Part shown: positions 47,229 to 61,100 of the stretch, piece after piece
Numbering within the stretch: position 1 is the stretch's first letter
How the letters are laid out: each line of letters starts with the position of its first letter
Assembly: GCF_027942865.1 (NCBI RefSeq)
Contig: NC_134526.1
Coordinates: forward strand, 10,386,284 to 10,450,283
DNA from: Odontesthes bonariensis
Taxonomy: Eukaryota > Chordata > Actinopteri > Atheriniformes > Atherinopsidae
Reading direction: 5' to 3'
DNA: 64,000 nt
The notes under the pieces: generated by a model
Database searches by the model: none
Told to the model about the DNA's origin: nothing
Seen by the model: the letters and a program-made list of their open reading frames with translations, nothing else
Position numbers and translations under genes: made by a program

Positions 47229-50200
47229 ATGGCCTTCGACGGGCATCAGAGTACATTTGCAAATTCACTTTTTCAGACATACCAGCGTCAGGTAAGTAAT
47301 AATTTAGCCTATGACACAGTATTTGGGTGTAATAAGCCATTATTTCCAGAATTACCTGTATAAGGGTTTTTTAAAAGGTTGGATTAGTAGGGAGAAACTG
47401 TTCATCTAATGCGTTAAACAGTGGGGCAGAAGAAGACGATGACACAAAATGGATACATTTACATTTCATTTTATTATTGAAACCTATCATTGGACATATT
47501 TGTATAACTCTATTTGAAACTGTAACAACCAAGTTGATAAAAATAATTGAGCTTTGTTTTTTGTCACTCACTGGAATTGTATGACTTGTGAAATGAAAGA
47601 ATGTGACAACATATATACCTTTAAAATATATTGATTGGTCTGACCAACACTAAAAATCTCCGGCTAATAAACAATAAAGATACAGAAGCAATCTCTTCTG
47701 TCTGTTTAGATTGTTTTCTTACTTTGATAGTAACTGATTTATTAACCTGAAAATAAACTCACCAGCAATGAACTAATCATGTCATCCTTAACACTAATTT
47801 ATGTGTCAGCCTCAGCATTATCCCTACATATTTGAAAGATTAAGAGCCACTTACAGTAGTTTCATTAAATGACTGTTTACACATACTACTACCGTGCATG
47901 TAGGGTGATTTAAAGTGTGTGAGTGACCGTAAATGCGTGTATGATCATTTGTGATCTTCCTTGATCTATAAATAAATGAAAGTGTAGCCTACATCTGTCA
48001 CAGTTTGTGAGTCCACTCTAAAAATATGAAACAATGACAGCTGGCTCTGAGGAACTACAGGATAGAGCCAAAGATTTTTTTTTGCAATTTGTTTGCTTTA
48101 ATACAATTGATGTAGCATGAGGGAGAGCTGACAAGCTAGCTCAAGTCTTAACAAAAAGACATTTGGATCCATACAGGGATTTTTAAGTTGAAGAGATCAA
48201 AACTGTACATGCTCACACATGACAGCATTATGATAATGAGGGTTACACGGGTTAGATATACTAGGAAAGGCCAAGGATTAGGAGAAATGATAGCCATCAG
48301 AGAGAGATAAGTCAATTTGTTGTGTGAGAGGAACCAGTGTGCTGCTAAGTTATAAATGCTAACTAATGACTGCTAAGACTGCTTTCACAGTACTATCTAT
48401 TATCTCAAATAAGCATATGTTTGATACACAGAGTATACCAAAACAAGTGAGGACATTTTAATACTGGAGTATTAAACAAGACACTAAACAGAACGTATGC
48501 TAAAGGATTAGCTGGTGAGCTTTTAGTCACATCACACAATGCTTAACAATGGACCACTATCCTTTACAGAGTCTGAGCTACAGTGAGAGGCTAAACCAAC
48601 AGAGAATTGAAAGGCAAACTGTTAAATTAGAAATGAAGACTTAGAGAGCACAGTTCCTGTCAAACAGTTTTGCTCACTGGTCCTTTACTGGTAATCCCCC
48701 ATGCCCACAAACCTGTTTACAATCAGGGCGATGTTTATGGTCAAGCTGATGTCGTTATTAGGGCTGGGTATCACTGCCAAGTTCCTGGATCGATTCGATT
48801 TCGATTCTTAGGGTTTTAAATCGATTAATCATGATTCGATTCGATTCGATCCGAATCGGTTCCATCTGCTCCTCTTGGCGCCAGGATTTAACCATTTTGA
48901 CATCAATATTTCAAAGGGCTGTGGCTTGACAGTGTTAACAGATTGTTACATTATATTTGTAACACCTGAAGCCACCCAGTGGAAAGAAGTATTAGCAAGA
49001 TTTTACACTATATTCAACGTGACAGCCTACTTAATTAAATACATTTGTAGGAGCCATTTTAGTCTCACCTATAGGTAGGTTTTAGTGTAGTTTTAGATTT
49101 AGCCACTTGGGGGAGCACTTCACTTTTATGGTAGCTCACTTAGTTCTAGGTATAATTACAGGTGCCCAGAATTAGTGGGTTGATGACTGCTTGGACTGGG
49201 GAACACACGGTTCTTACCGTAGCCGTGTGGATTGGAACCAGCCAAGGCAGCACATTTTATGCACAATTTGCACAGAGGTGAACTTAGAATTTAAAACTTC
49301 ATTTTAAACTTCATTTGCAATAAACGGGGAAAACCCCCAAACGGATTTTCTGCCTGGAACTGCACTTTTGGCTACGCGTCAGAGAACATCTCAAGTCAAA
49401 GCCGAGGCTAAAGCCCCATACACACACGTCGCTGCTATTTACTCGCTCAGCGAGTGAAGTCAATAGAATGTCTATGTGTTCACGCGAGGCGAGGAGGCGA
49501 GTAGGCGAGGAGAGTACAAGCGAGTACAAGCGATGCGATGTGGGCGGATTCCGAGATAAACATATTTCAACTTCGAGCGACGCGAGTAAGCGAGTAAAAG
49601 CGAGTAAAAGCGAGTAGCCAATTAAAATGCAGAATACAGATTATTGACAGGTGACGTTCCCCCAGTGTTCTCCAAACAGTGGCCACCCAACTTCTACACA
49701 CCAAGTCAGCAAAAGCACCCAAGCGAGTGGCGAGTAGGCGAGTGAGCGAGTAGCGAGTAAATAGCAGCGACGTGTGTGTATGGGGCTTAACAGGGTAGCC
49801 TGAGGCCTAGCCACCCTAGCCACGAGACTACTGGGGTTAACTTCATGAAAAAAAAAAAAAAAAAAATCGATCTCATGCCCTACGAATCGATTTTACAAAA
49901 TTACAATGAAATCGATCCAAAATCGATTTAATTGATTTTTTTACCCAGCCCTAGTCGTTATACAGAGTGAACCCCAATCACCCATCAATCTTATACAATT
50001 CCAGATGGGATGTAGAAGCCCACTGGAGTTCTGAATGTGGTCTGACCCATTTAAGTCTCACTGCATCTTGAACGTGTTTACTTCTGTACTTTAGAAGTGT
50101 CCACTTGTCATCAGGTCATCCAGGATGTATTGTATTTTTACAACAGGTCTAAACAGTCTCTAAATGTTGTCATTCGCATCAGTGTGTCTTGTGTGAGGGG

Positions 50201-53200
50201 GAAAAATATAGGTGTAATGTTTTTTTTCCAACGAGCTACGCACTGATAAATCTTTGCTTCTCTGTTTTTTTTAGACAGGTATTAATGTGGGTGGTATAAA
50301 CGGAGGAGGCGTGCCAGTGCCTTTTGTTTCCGTCCCAGGTGCCTCACATCAGGAGCAGGACAATGCATCCTGCATTCCCTGGTCTCACATTACTCAGGAC
50401 GATCCCTATGAACTTATTAGATGCACCCAGACCACCAATAAAAGCAGGTATTTTCATTAACTGCTCTCACATGTTCGCTTACAATGTATTTTTGATTATG
50501 TGTACGTGTCTGTGATATCACTACAACTTTGTCCAGTCAAATTAAGGCTGGCATCAGTTCTTCAGAAGTAGTATGTTTTGGAAACACATTTTCTTTACCT
50601 TAAAGCAAACCAACTGATAATGTTGACTGTGAGGGCGAGGCAGATCTTCAGGGTCTGGTTTCAAATATTTTGGATGAAGCAGAGACACAGGATAGCTACC
50701 ACAGTGAGAGGTATGTCAAAGGTTTGAGTTTTTTCAAACTTGTTACTTACACCTTCAGGTATGGATTGTGTCATCTATAGCGGTGACTAGGTATGGACTG
50801 GTATGAGGTTCTGATGGTATGATCTTTAGCAAAAAATATCCCTGCTCCACAGTACTGTGATGGAGCTAAAATGAGTTATTTTAAAATGTCTCAGTTGGAA
50901 ACATTTTTTCACTGAACAAAGAATAATTGATTTTCAAACAACATATTAAATACTTTGAATATTAAAGAATTGCATGTATAGTACTGGATTACACATATTT
51001 AAACAAGGTAAGATATGACCTTTATTGAATCTGATAAAAAAAAAATAATAATAATATGAAGAATACTAATCAATTAAAGCTATGATAGTGATTCTTTTAT
51101 TTCAGTGTCGGTGCATTTATTTCACCAAGCGTAGAAACACCTACTCTTGTAGCTGCAAACATTAATTTGAAGTCAGTTTTACTTGAATTTGATGAAAAAG
51201 AAACTCAGTTTACTTTACACTACTTCCTTCTGCCATCATAGGGAGCTGACTGACAGCTGGAGAAGGAGCATAGTGTCACTCTATGCAGCACAGAGCTTGA
51301 GATCCCTGAATTTTCTGTCTGAGTCATAAACAGCTCATGTCGTAGGACAGTAAGACAGAAACTTTTAATGGTTTAAAGCGGGACTTTTTAAAACTTTGGT
51401 CTACCTTGACACCAGAAAAACTGGTCCATGCCTAGCTGCGACAAAGTAAGAAATCAGAAAATACAGTACATATTAGGTTTATGAACACTCGAATTGAATT
51501 AACTTCTCAATTGTTTTTTTAAAAGCCTTCCTACATGCAATCCCATCTGGTCTCCAAAGACACTGAGAGAAGAACTCCTACAGTATTTTCATTCAGAGGC
51601 AAAAACACTCCATAACCCTTCATTTCCTTCGAACCATCTGTCCCATGAGACTTTCAGCAAAGCACAGCAACAGTCAGTGGATAAAGAAGTTGAAGAGCTG
51701 AGTCATCAGTCCGGTGGCCTTGCTACCAAACAATGGCTATTTAATTTGCCTGATGGAGACAGTCATTCCTTTCGACCTCAGAAACTGCCACCGGGTCTAT
51801 CAGTGCCCAACACAGTAAAAACCAACCCATATCAAATGCAACAGAGTAAATATGTCAGCATGTTGGCTTATAATGACAGAGGGAATGATCAGCCAATGAA
51901 CAATTTTCCTGAGCTCATTGACATCTTTAGACCCCAAAATGAAACCCAAAAATGCTTAGATGCTTTGTATGAAGATCACTACATCCAAAGCAATGTAAAT
52001 TCAGTTTGTAACGAGCAGTATTTTCCAGAGGACATGAACCAATTGATCAAGAGTTCTCAGTCATTTATGGCTTATGAGCATGATAAGATTTGTAATGGAG
52101 AGTTTCCAAACATATACAAGCAGACAGCCGGCATACACAAAGAAGACTGTGTGAATGAACAATGGAAAAGTCCTGCAATGTCAACACAAAGTGCACTTGC
52201 AATGCAAGTCCCAAAACAGCTGTTGGGAGACCTGGGGGCAGTGCAGAGGGGAAGAAATGGAGGAGTGAAGAAACAAACATTCAAACTTGATGCCTTTCAA
52301 GGTCTTCCTGATTTCAACCCGCACCACACAGAAATCTTTCAGCAACCAAAGGCATTCTCTGCACCTGTGAACCTCCCAAACCATCACCTAAACAGGATGA
52401 CAATGAACAGAGAGAACATCAATCTAAGCATGAACCAGTATTCAAAGCTCTGCATGCAACAGAGCCAGATGAATAAAAAGCTCAAGCCACAGCTGCAGAA
52501 AGAAAAAAAGAGGATGCATGTGTCAGGATTTCTGGAAGGGATCTCCAGGAGGCAGCGACCCAACACTCATATGACAGAGGCGGAGAAACAGCCCTTCTCA
52601 CAAAATCCATACTTTAATTTCCAGGGGAATGTCCAGTCTCAGTTCCGTGATAGAGAAAGCTGCATGGTCACTGCAGGCAATATACAGCAGTTCACGCCTT
52701 TCATGTATCCTGTAAATGACCTCAAGAGGCACTCCGGCATGCCCATTAACTCGAACTTCAGCTCTAGATCCACACTGTCCCATGGAAATGGTGTTCCTGG
52801 TATGGATATGAATGGTAGGGTGTCAGCTAATGAGGCTGCAGCTCTCAGCTCTTATGTCAGTGACATGAGGGCCCACAGAGGAGAGACCATGTTTCATGGC
52901 ATGGTCCCAGCCCTGACACCACCACTTATGATGACTCAAGGAGGACCTGTGATCCAGCTTTACTACCTGGATGAGTGCTACGAAGAGCGGAGGTGTTTGG
53001 AGAAGGAGAGAAAGAAGGTGTGCTTTTGAGATCTAATTTTCTTCTATCATGAGAATATGTCTTGAAGTGATTATCAAGTGTATCGTAAGAGCTATTTTTT
53101 AGATTTTCATTTTTTAAAACATGTTTGGCAGTTTATTTTCCTTGTATAGACTTATACAGTTTTATTTAAATCATACCAGCCTAAACATTCAATGAAGGAC

Positions 53201-54638
53201 TGTCCTCATGGCACAGTTTAACCATGAAAAAGAGAAAACATGTACTTAGTTTGGGTCCATTAATAGCGCCTGACACTAGCTTGGTGTATATTAAGTACCT
53301 TAAAGTGCCCAAATGTACTAATGAACAAATGTTTAAAAGCAGTTTGATTAATGCCTTATAAATGTCATCGCGCACACAGACACAATAAATACTTATTTAT
53401 TCATTTTGCTTTTTGTCATTGTTGTCGTTCATTCTTTCATTTGCTTTCTAATTTAGGCTGAGATCGTCCTTAGAAAGACATTTTCCGGGAGAAGGACCAC
53501 TGCAGTGACCAGCACTAATCTACCCAAAACTCCACCAAACCCTACAAGAATTGACCTCCTTGTTGTCAATCACATGAGAGAACAAGCAAAGGTGAAACCT
53601 CTAACTTTACTGCCTACATACTGCCACCTACAGCTGAATGTTTACCTGATTTTCAGTGAGGCAAAGAGCTGTGTAAGAACTGATAAATAAAGCCTCACAA
53701 CAACAAAGGTGCAGGGTTCAAATCTTGGCTTTGTTCCTTTTTAGGAGAATTTTCCCTTTTTCCAGTCCAAAAAAATGTGGATTTGCTGTGTTTCTCTTGT
53801 ACAAAAAAAATGATTTGAAGAAATCTTTTTAACGTTTGTGCGTTGCAGGTGTCGAGCCTTCTGGTTAGAATGAAGTGTCTGTGTGGCTCACCTCTACACA
53901 TCAACATCCAAACAGCGCTGAAAAGCCATCATATGGCTGTTTGCATCACTCAGGCAAGATGCAAGGACGGTGCGAACACGACCAAACACCAGCAGCAGGG
54001 ACTTCATTTCACAGAGGACAGAGGTAGGTCATCATTCTGTGGCTATGGGCACATGCAATGCAGTATTCCAGCATTTTATTTGAATCTAAAATAGATGATA
54101 TTCTGATTATGTCATGTACATGAGTAGCAGATGAGATAGTCCATTTATATTCCCATTTACATGTTACAGAGCGTACTCTGATTAATGATTTGCCCAATGC
54201 AGATCTAATGTTCATGAAGTATACAAAGTCTTAGTTGTATCCCTATTATAAAAAAACATGTTATTTAACAAGTATATACCTTCTTGGGTTTCTCAGAAAA
54301 TGCCCTCATTTTGGGTAAAGAGGCTTTTTTAACGTCTTTTTCACTGTAAAGACTTTTTTGTTATTATTGGAATATTGCTGTGAATGTAAGTGTAGCCAGT
54401 GGTGACACACTGTGGGCTCCTGGTTCTAACTTGCTTCTGTTTCAAAGATACCTTGTTGATGACGATGGCACTGAAAGACCTGGCTGCCGCCACCAGGAGG
54501 CTCTGCTCGGCTCTGTGGTGTGCCCTCCAGATGACACTGCCAAAACCTCCCAAGATGGAAGACCACCATGATTACGAGGAAGCCACATGCACGGAGAGGT
54601 GCTCCTCCTCGTTTCAGGGTTACTCTGTTCGGTCATAA
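47229..54638 (+). CDS. meioc: Meiosis-specific coiled-coil protein MEIOC
   Basis: Seven exons join in phase to 777 residues: 47229-47291, 50275-50447, 50606-50710, 51526-53017, 53457-53591, 53849-54023, 54448-54638. The large exon 4 codes for a Ser/Asn/Gln-rich, probably disordered body (about residues 114-611). The conserved C-terminal domain runs from CYEERRCLEKERKK through PNPTRIDLLVVNHMREQAK and the end block CSALWCALQMTLPK, which match vertebrate MEIOC. LVSNILDEAETQ in exon 3 is a second conserved motif. MEIOC works with the RNA helicase YTHDC2 in germ cells to move them from mitosis into meiotic prophase. The first exon (21 residues) is the least certain; it was chosen for ATG, phase and a strong GTAAGT donor. 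Intron 1 carries a hAT-like element. Convergent with ccdc43. Confidence 0.9.
48759..49953. mobile_element. hAT-like transposon in meioc intron 1
   Basis: Left end TAGGGCTGGGTATC, right end complementary (ACCCAGCCCTA). It is flanked by a perfect 8-bp target duplication GTCGTTAT (48751-48758 and 49954-49961). Sub-terminal DNA is rich in repeated ATCGATT. No transposase frame, so it is non-autonomous. A second element is nested at 49412-49787. Confidence 0.92.
49412..49787. mobile_element. Nested Harbinger-like MITE
   Basis: Starts AGCCCCATACACACACGTCG and ends in its reverse complement; the inverted repeat extends over about 35 bases. It is flanked by TAA on both sides (49409-49411 and 49788-49790), the 3-bp TWA target duplication of PIF/Harbinger elements. 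The interior is built of short 'gcgagtaa'-like repeats. It inserted into the hAT-like element around it. Confidence 0.85.
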
Positions 54639-56213
54639 CTTAGCGGGACACAAGTATGAGTTACAAGATTTGATTAAGGTGGTAGAAATACACGCTCTTA
54701 TGGTATTACGTTGCTTCAGGTCAGCATGACATTTTATCTGCAAAGCAGTGATCACTGCAGAAAATGAGAGATCTTGAAGCTTGATGATGACTGAATTTTT
54801 TTTGGCACCAAAGCACCTGTTTTGTTGTGCCAGAACCGCATGAAATTTAAGTTACCCTGCTGCATCTTAACTTAATTTCATTAAATTAGTGTCAGCTCCA
54901 AATCAACATGAATCTTGTACCATCATTGTTGTATTTAAAGACACTATTTATGAAGAAGATTTCAGTGAATTCTTCATTTTAATTATTTATTGGAATATAA
55001 TTGAACCCGAGTTCTAGGTATTCCGGAGCAATAATTGAGTCACCAAGGGCAGTAGTTTGAAATTAGCATACTAAGTATTAAATTCTTTTCTGAATGTTCC
55101 AATCAATTTCTGCTATTCTGTTTTTTTCTCATGTAATCTTAATATTCTGTAATCAGACGTGTCTTTCATCTTTAGTTCAATTTAAAATGTGCCATTACTC
55201 AGACTTCTGAAAAAAAAAGACTCCCCACATTTAAACATCATTTGAAATAGTTTTAATGTCATATCAGTGAAGTGTTACAGCTAAGTTGAACGGGTTCTGT
55301 CAGCACAGTGTAGTCTTACACTTTGCTACATCTCAATAGTTAACAATGAGCATTTAAAATGACCTATTAACACGTTCTTGTTTCTAAAGCTTAAATCCTC
55401 CCGCTGTTAACTCTAATCATCAGTTTGTTGTACTTATCTGAAATTTAGGTGAAAAAATCTTAGTGTTTGAATGTAAAAGTATAGATTACATTGCTGACAA
55501 ATGTTATCAGTGAAGCGTGACAGTTTTGTAGGGGATCTATTTATGTATTCACTTGAGCTAATCCTCATAACAACTCTCTGGAAGCATTTGTTTAGATTTA
55601 CTTTGCATCAGCATTTTGCTATACTACCATGTCTTGTGAGTATAAGCAGTGTTGTTCTATTTATTAACTGTACTTTTAATGTTCCTGTTGTGTATTTTTT
55701 TTCTTGCTACTTGTTCTGTGAGCATGAGATTTAAGAATAAAACCATAAACATTTAAATGATGGTGCGTGTTATATTTGAGGGATCATCTAGCAACCTTTG
55801 ATCTTAATCCCTGACGAATGCATAGAAAGTAAAACTAAAAGCATCAAAATGCAAACGAGTTTGTGTCGTTTGCCAGCAAAACGTTGGTTTTATTTAGAGG
55901 TTGTGCAGAAATATCGGCCATTTCGGGGATAATTTCACAGATATGTCACACACTACATGGACTACATGCAATGGAAGAATTCATTTATTTTACAAACAGA
56001 AGTCTGAATTCACACATCCCATAAAGGTTTGCAGCTTTATTCAAAGACATCTTTCCAAGTCAAAGGAGGGTCTGATGAACAAGATGTTCAAATATTGAAT
56101 GATGCAACTGAGATTTGGCTGAAAAGAGGCAAAGACCAGTTGATAATATTCTTTTTCTTTTTTTTTTTTGTAAGAAAACCTAAATCACATAAAAAGTGTC
56201 CTTTCTTTTACTT
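54639..56213. other. Convergent 3' ends of meioc and ccdc43
   Basis: Holds the 3' untranslated regions. AATAAA at 55736-55741 is a candidate poly(A) signal for meioc, and TTTATT at 55984-55989 (AATAAA on the minus strand) one for ccdc43. No other gene is seen. Confidence 0.5.
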
Positions 56214-58143
56214 TTATCTTTTGCGTTCGCCCTTCTGTGTACGCTTCTTCTCCTTGTCTTTTCTCTCTTGTTTGGATAGTTTGTCCTTCTCTCGCTGCAT
56301 CTTATCCATTTCTTTCTTCTTCTGAGCGTCTTCGCGAGCCTGATCCCGCTTCTGCTTTTGCCTGCTGAGCACCTGCTCCACGTTGGTGTTTCTGAACAGG
56401 GCTGAAACTCAAGAGTAAAGGTCAAATGGTGGAAAACAGAAGTACTCTGAGAATCAGTCAATACCACCGTTACCCACACTGGATGGGTAAATTTACTGGG
56501 ACAGTGTAATGTGCAATTTTAATGATCCAACGATGGTAAACAGCTGCCGAAAGGATACATTTATCACTTGGAATGAAGTCGTTTGCACATGCTGGCTCCT
56601 CTTCTTCAGCTTCAGTGTGTTAGTTAAGGAAAGGGCTGACACCTTGAACATTGCAACTGCACTGTGTAAGAAAACCAAGATGTGCTTCCCCGAGCTTGCA
56701 AATGGTCTCTAGTTGGTCAAAGACATGTTCATAATGTAAAAAATAAGGAGTATTTCCTCAACTGGGTGCAGCCATACCGTTCTCTACAAAGTCAAGGATA
56801 TTCCTCTTCGTCCGTTATGTTTGCGTATTGAGCAAGTAGGGCTTCTTTCCTTTTCTTCGACTCCGCAGACACCTCCTTCTGTTTGACCACAATCTGAGCT
56901 TGTTTTTCTATCATACTGGCAATGGCCAGGACCTCGGCTACAGAAAGGGGAAACATACAAACAGAGAAACTGTAAAATCCTAACATTTTGGGCCCGTCTT
57001 TTAGCCACAAGGGTACCTGTGAGAGTCTAAAGCTGCAGGCCTTATGTACATACTCAGTTAAAAATCTGATTCCAAGGATATTATACAACCAGAACAAACT
57101 CTTAAGACCACAAGAACACTTCTTGTTTTTGGGGTTTTGGTGTTTTCAGTAAATGTCTTTTGGCATTCTGCGCCAAACTCAAAGCAAACCATCCAATGGT
57201 GGAGTTAATGTGGCCATTTGTGACAAGTATTAAAGACTAACTCAGTGGCAAACCGTCTCATCTCCATTTAGTCACAATTCAAATTATTTTTTTTTTCATT
57301 CGGGATAATATGTAGCACAGTATTTGTTCGATCTGTACCATCTTCGGCATTTTTTCTGGCTGATCGCCTGGAACACTCAGTCCACTGCTTGATAATCTGT
57401 TTGCAGACATCTTCCATGGTATCCTGATCCTGCAAACATAGAAATACAAGTCAGGAACAAGTTATAAATCACTGATAGCATAGTATACACCGTGGTACAG
57501 TGACTAAATAACTTATTGATCTACAAGAGGCTGACCTCATAGTTTCTGCCTAACTAAGGATAAGGTCGGATACAACATTTATCATAATATATATCACAAA
57601 ATGAAGCGCGAGGACCAACAGGTTGGAAAGCAGTCAGAGGATTACTGACTTGGATCTTCAACAAACAGCCCCGTTTCGGTTAAACAACCTCCAGAAGCGG
57701 ATTATGACCACAGACAATGGCATGTTTGGAAGGAGAAGACATTTAAAAATAAACAAAAACGTATTGAGGATAATAAAAGGACGTTTATCTTCATGTTGTG
57801 CGGACCTTAAATAAAGAGACATAGCCGCGTCTAACTCAGATATTAAGCTCAACAAATAACAGCTGACATCAGCACAATCGCTTGGTCCCACCCGGCACTC
57901 AAGACAGACAGCAGCAAATGAGAAAACCGTCTCGGTAGCGGAGCAGGACATGCCGCCTCGGATATTCACCAGGAACGCGGATAAAATTCCTTGAAGCGCA
58001 TCTTCTTTCTCTTCGTCGTTCTCCTCCTCTTGTAGGATCCCTAAAATGTACGCCCCGTAGACTTCACGGTCCACTTCTAACGAATCCAGCCGTTCATTTA
58101 ACCAGCTTTCAAACTCCCCAGTGTCTGACAGGGGCGCCGCCAT
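56214..58143 (-). CDS. ccdc43: CCDC43 with an apparent 1-nt frameshift
   Basis: Four exons in transcript order: 57970-58143, 57339-57429, 56778-56937, 56214-56401. The N-terminus ([36 protein letters not shown]), the middle ([23 protein letters not shown]) and the end ([11 protein letters not shown], then [15 protein letters not shown]) match vertebrate CCDC43. The last exon is a highly charged Lys/Glu coiled coil. The molecular role is not well known. In exon 3 the frame meets TGA at 56792-56794, just after DEEEYP and 14 bases before the donor. The total of 613 coding bases is one more than a multiple of three; with one base fewer there, exons 3 and 4 would join in frame for 203 residues, near the human 224. 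So this is either a sequence error or a real truncating frameshift. Confidence 0.85.
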
Positions 58144-61100
58144 CTTGGCGCTTTGGGGTCTTTCGCTCGCCGCTCTGCTGCCCTTTGTTGTTGCCTGTGT
58201 AAAAAAAAGAAGAAGAAAAAAAAAAAACAGAGAAAATAATTACTCATGGCATGCTACACATTTTAGCTTTACGAACGACGCTGTATCCGCATCGGTGCAA
58301 GTGACTTTATCATGCTTTAATCTTTTATGCCAATGAACAATTTATAACAGGTCGATAATATATTATGTAGACTTTGTAGGTCCATAATGTGCTGCTATTA
58401 TGGACCTAGAAAGTCCCATTTTCTCATCAGAGACTAGAACACGCTTTTATACTCATACATTTTTCAAGATCGAATATATGGTTTGTTAAATATTCAACAA
58501 GACCTACATTTCTTTATATTATTACTCTAACTATTGTGATTATTATTATTGTTATCATAATGGGGGGATGTCTAAAGAAAACCCCGTGTAACCTATACTT
58601 GTGAAGATAAATATGAATATTTTTACATACAAAATTTACAACTGAACGTTCTTTCACCATGTCTCTACAATGAAATAACCTCAAGCAGTTGGAGTTCTTT
58701 TTTCTCCTTCATTGCACTCATATTGCCATACAATCTTATTGCTCTTTGCTGGTGTGGACCTGTTGAGAAAGGAAATCCACATCCTTCAGAGAAAATCTGA
58801 GAAATTTAAAAACGTTTTTTTAGAATGAACTAAATTACAGCTTCTAGTGGATGAACACATGCCTTATGAGCCTTTTATTTGAATGAAAATGGCTGTAATA
58901 ACTTTGCCATGCTGCCTGTCTGGCTTGTTACATCAATTTCAACAGCCAACATTTCAGGCAGTGCTGCATGCCCAGCATTGGCAGTGCCTTGAGAATCCGG
59001 GAACGCTGCCACAATTCGGAAAGTTTTTGATTGGAAATGTATTTTCTATTGCCCTAAAGAAGCCCTTGCAGAGATACTTATGTACTCTCTTATAGGCTTT
59101 GAGTAGCAGGTGTGTCAACAGTAGTCTAATTGAAATGATGATTTCATAATTCTGAGTTTTCTTTTCAAAGCCAGTGGGTAACTGGTAGTCTAACAGCTTT
59201 TATAGCAACATAATCATGTTAACTAAATTGTTCTCATTAAATGGTCCGCAACAAATTCAACAATGCATAAACGAGTGTGACACTATCTTTGGCCACTGGG
59301 TGGAGGTAGAAGACAGATCTGTTCTCTGTTATGATAGAGACAATGCATGATGCCGTTCAAACCTTATTTTGTATGTAATTAATCTAAGTTGCTCTATACG
59401 TGCGCATCAGAGTCAGTTTGTTTAAGTATAATTGTGAGCATTGCCGTGGAATAAGAAAATGCTCTGCCAGATGTTTGTTCATCCTCTTTTATTTGACACT
59501 GGGACAACATACAACACCTCCCAGCTGTTTGAATATATTAAACGATGTTTCCATGTGAATGGCTTGATTCCCCTTTAGATAGAAGGCAGTTGGCGAAAGG
59601 GTGCTTATTAGTTATCCTGCATCCTCTAGTTATACCACTAATACACAATTACACACACACATGCACATCAGCACGCACACACACTGCCTTTACCAGTGCT
59701 CCTAAATAATAGCTTCACACGTCGCTGGCCTTGCAGTAATGAAGTGTGAAGCTTCTGTGATGCCACAGGGAGACTGCCGCATGGAACTTTAATATCTATG
59801 TTAGTACACCACCTTCAGTTGTTTACAGCCCGGATACATGCGCTCAAATATTTAGATCACTTTTGCACTTTCTAAAGGCAAAATTCATCTAATGTTCATC
59901 AAACACCCTTTAACAACCAAAAAAGCAACAAAAAAAAGCAACAAAGAACACAACCCTGATAAGTTTTTGTATCATGAACAGTGTTTATTAGTGGAATCTC
60001 ATTGTGCTGACGGTGTTTTGTGTACATTTTAAGTTTTGACCCAAAGCAGACTGGACCTTTAAAGGTCCTGTGCATAATTTATTGTTGATTTGGGTCTTTA
60101 TTGACACAATGATGTTTGCAAAAGTTTTAATAACAGCTATAACAGAAAAGTTTTAGTTTCATTGATGTCCTTTTCCGGCTCCCACTTTATTATATTTTAG
60201 ATTGTTGAAGCCAGTACAAAAATGAGGAAATACTTTCATTTCACGTAACCAACTGACACAGTAACTCCCTGGTACTTCCAAACTAGTAAGGGGGAAACTG
60301 CCATTAAAACAAGCTGGCATAGTCATATTTGAAGCTAAGGGATCCAGGGTCGGTGCATAATGCCATTGCCTCTCATAGTGCTGCGTAGCTTTAGGACGCC
60401 TGTCCTATTTATATTGAGGGGCTGTGGATTGATGCGAAATGACGAGTGCTGCGAGGCTGCTGAGTGGGTGGGCATCCACATGCTCTGCTCCACAGGCAAC
60501 CCTCTACTTCTATACACACATACATACACACAGATGCACACTTGTCTTCATGTACCAATGCCACCAGCTTTAGAAGAGCCCTACAGTCTCAATGTGCAAT
60601 GTCCTCTCTCTGTCAACATATCCTCTATCCCAGTGCTAATGTGACAGAATATAACCAGAGCCCAGAACAACTAGGCAGTACAGAGAAATAAAAAACAGCA
60701 TGTATACCAGGCATGTTTAGTCATCTTCTCAAGCAGTTGGTTTTCTTGTCACTTGGAAGCACAGCATGTAGCAACATTAAACACAAGATGCTTACAATTC
60801 GGTTGAATAAGCTTTTAAATAAATGTTTGATTTCTTTATTTTATCATTTAGTGAATATGAGTCTTATGCAACATCTAATTGATATCTGTCACAGTGCTTA
60901 TTGCGGTTGAAATAAACTTTGGAATCTGTGATTAATTTTCATTATGTAACAAATGTACTTTGACAGACATGTAAGCTCAAATCTCTCTGTGCTGAGATTG
61001 AGTTTTATGTTACTGTCACGAGTAACTTAGAGGTGTAAGCCCTTCTCATACTGTCTGTGAAAGGCGGGATTGTTGTACGCACATCGTGTTTTGTCCTGTT

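Noticed and set aside
49311-49823. Minus frames in meioc intron 1
   Set aside because: They fall in the nested transposons with repeated 'gcgagtaa' units.
51677-53029. 450-residue frame as a stand-alone gene
   Set aside because: Its first codon is GTG inside meioc exon 4, and its last residues run past the exon donor at 53017 into an intron.
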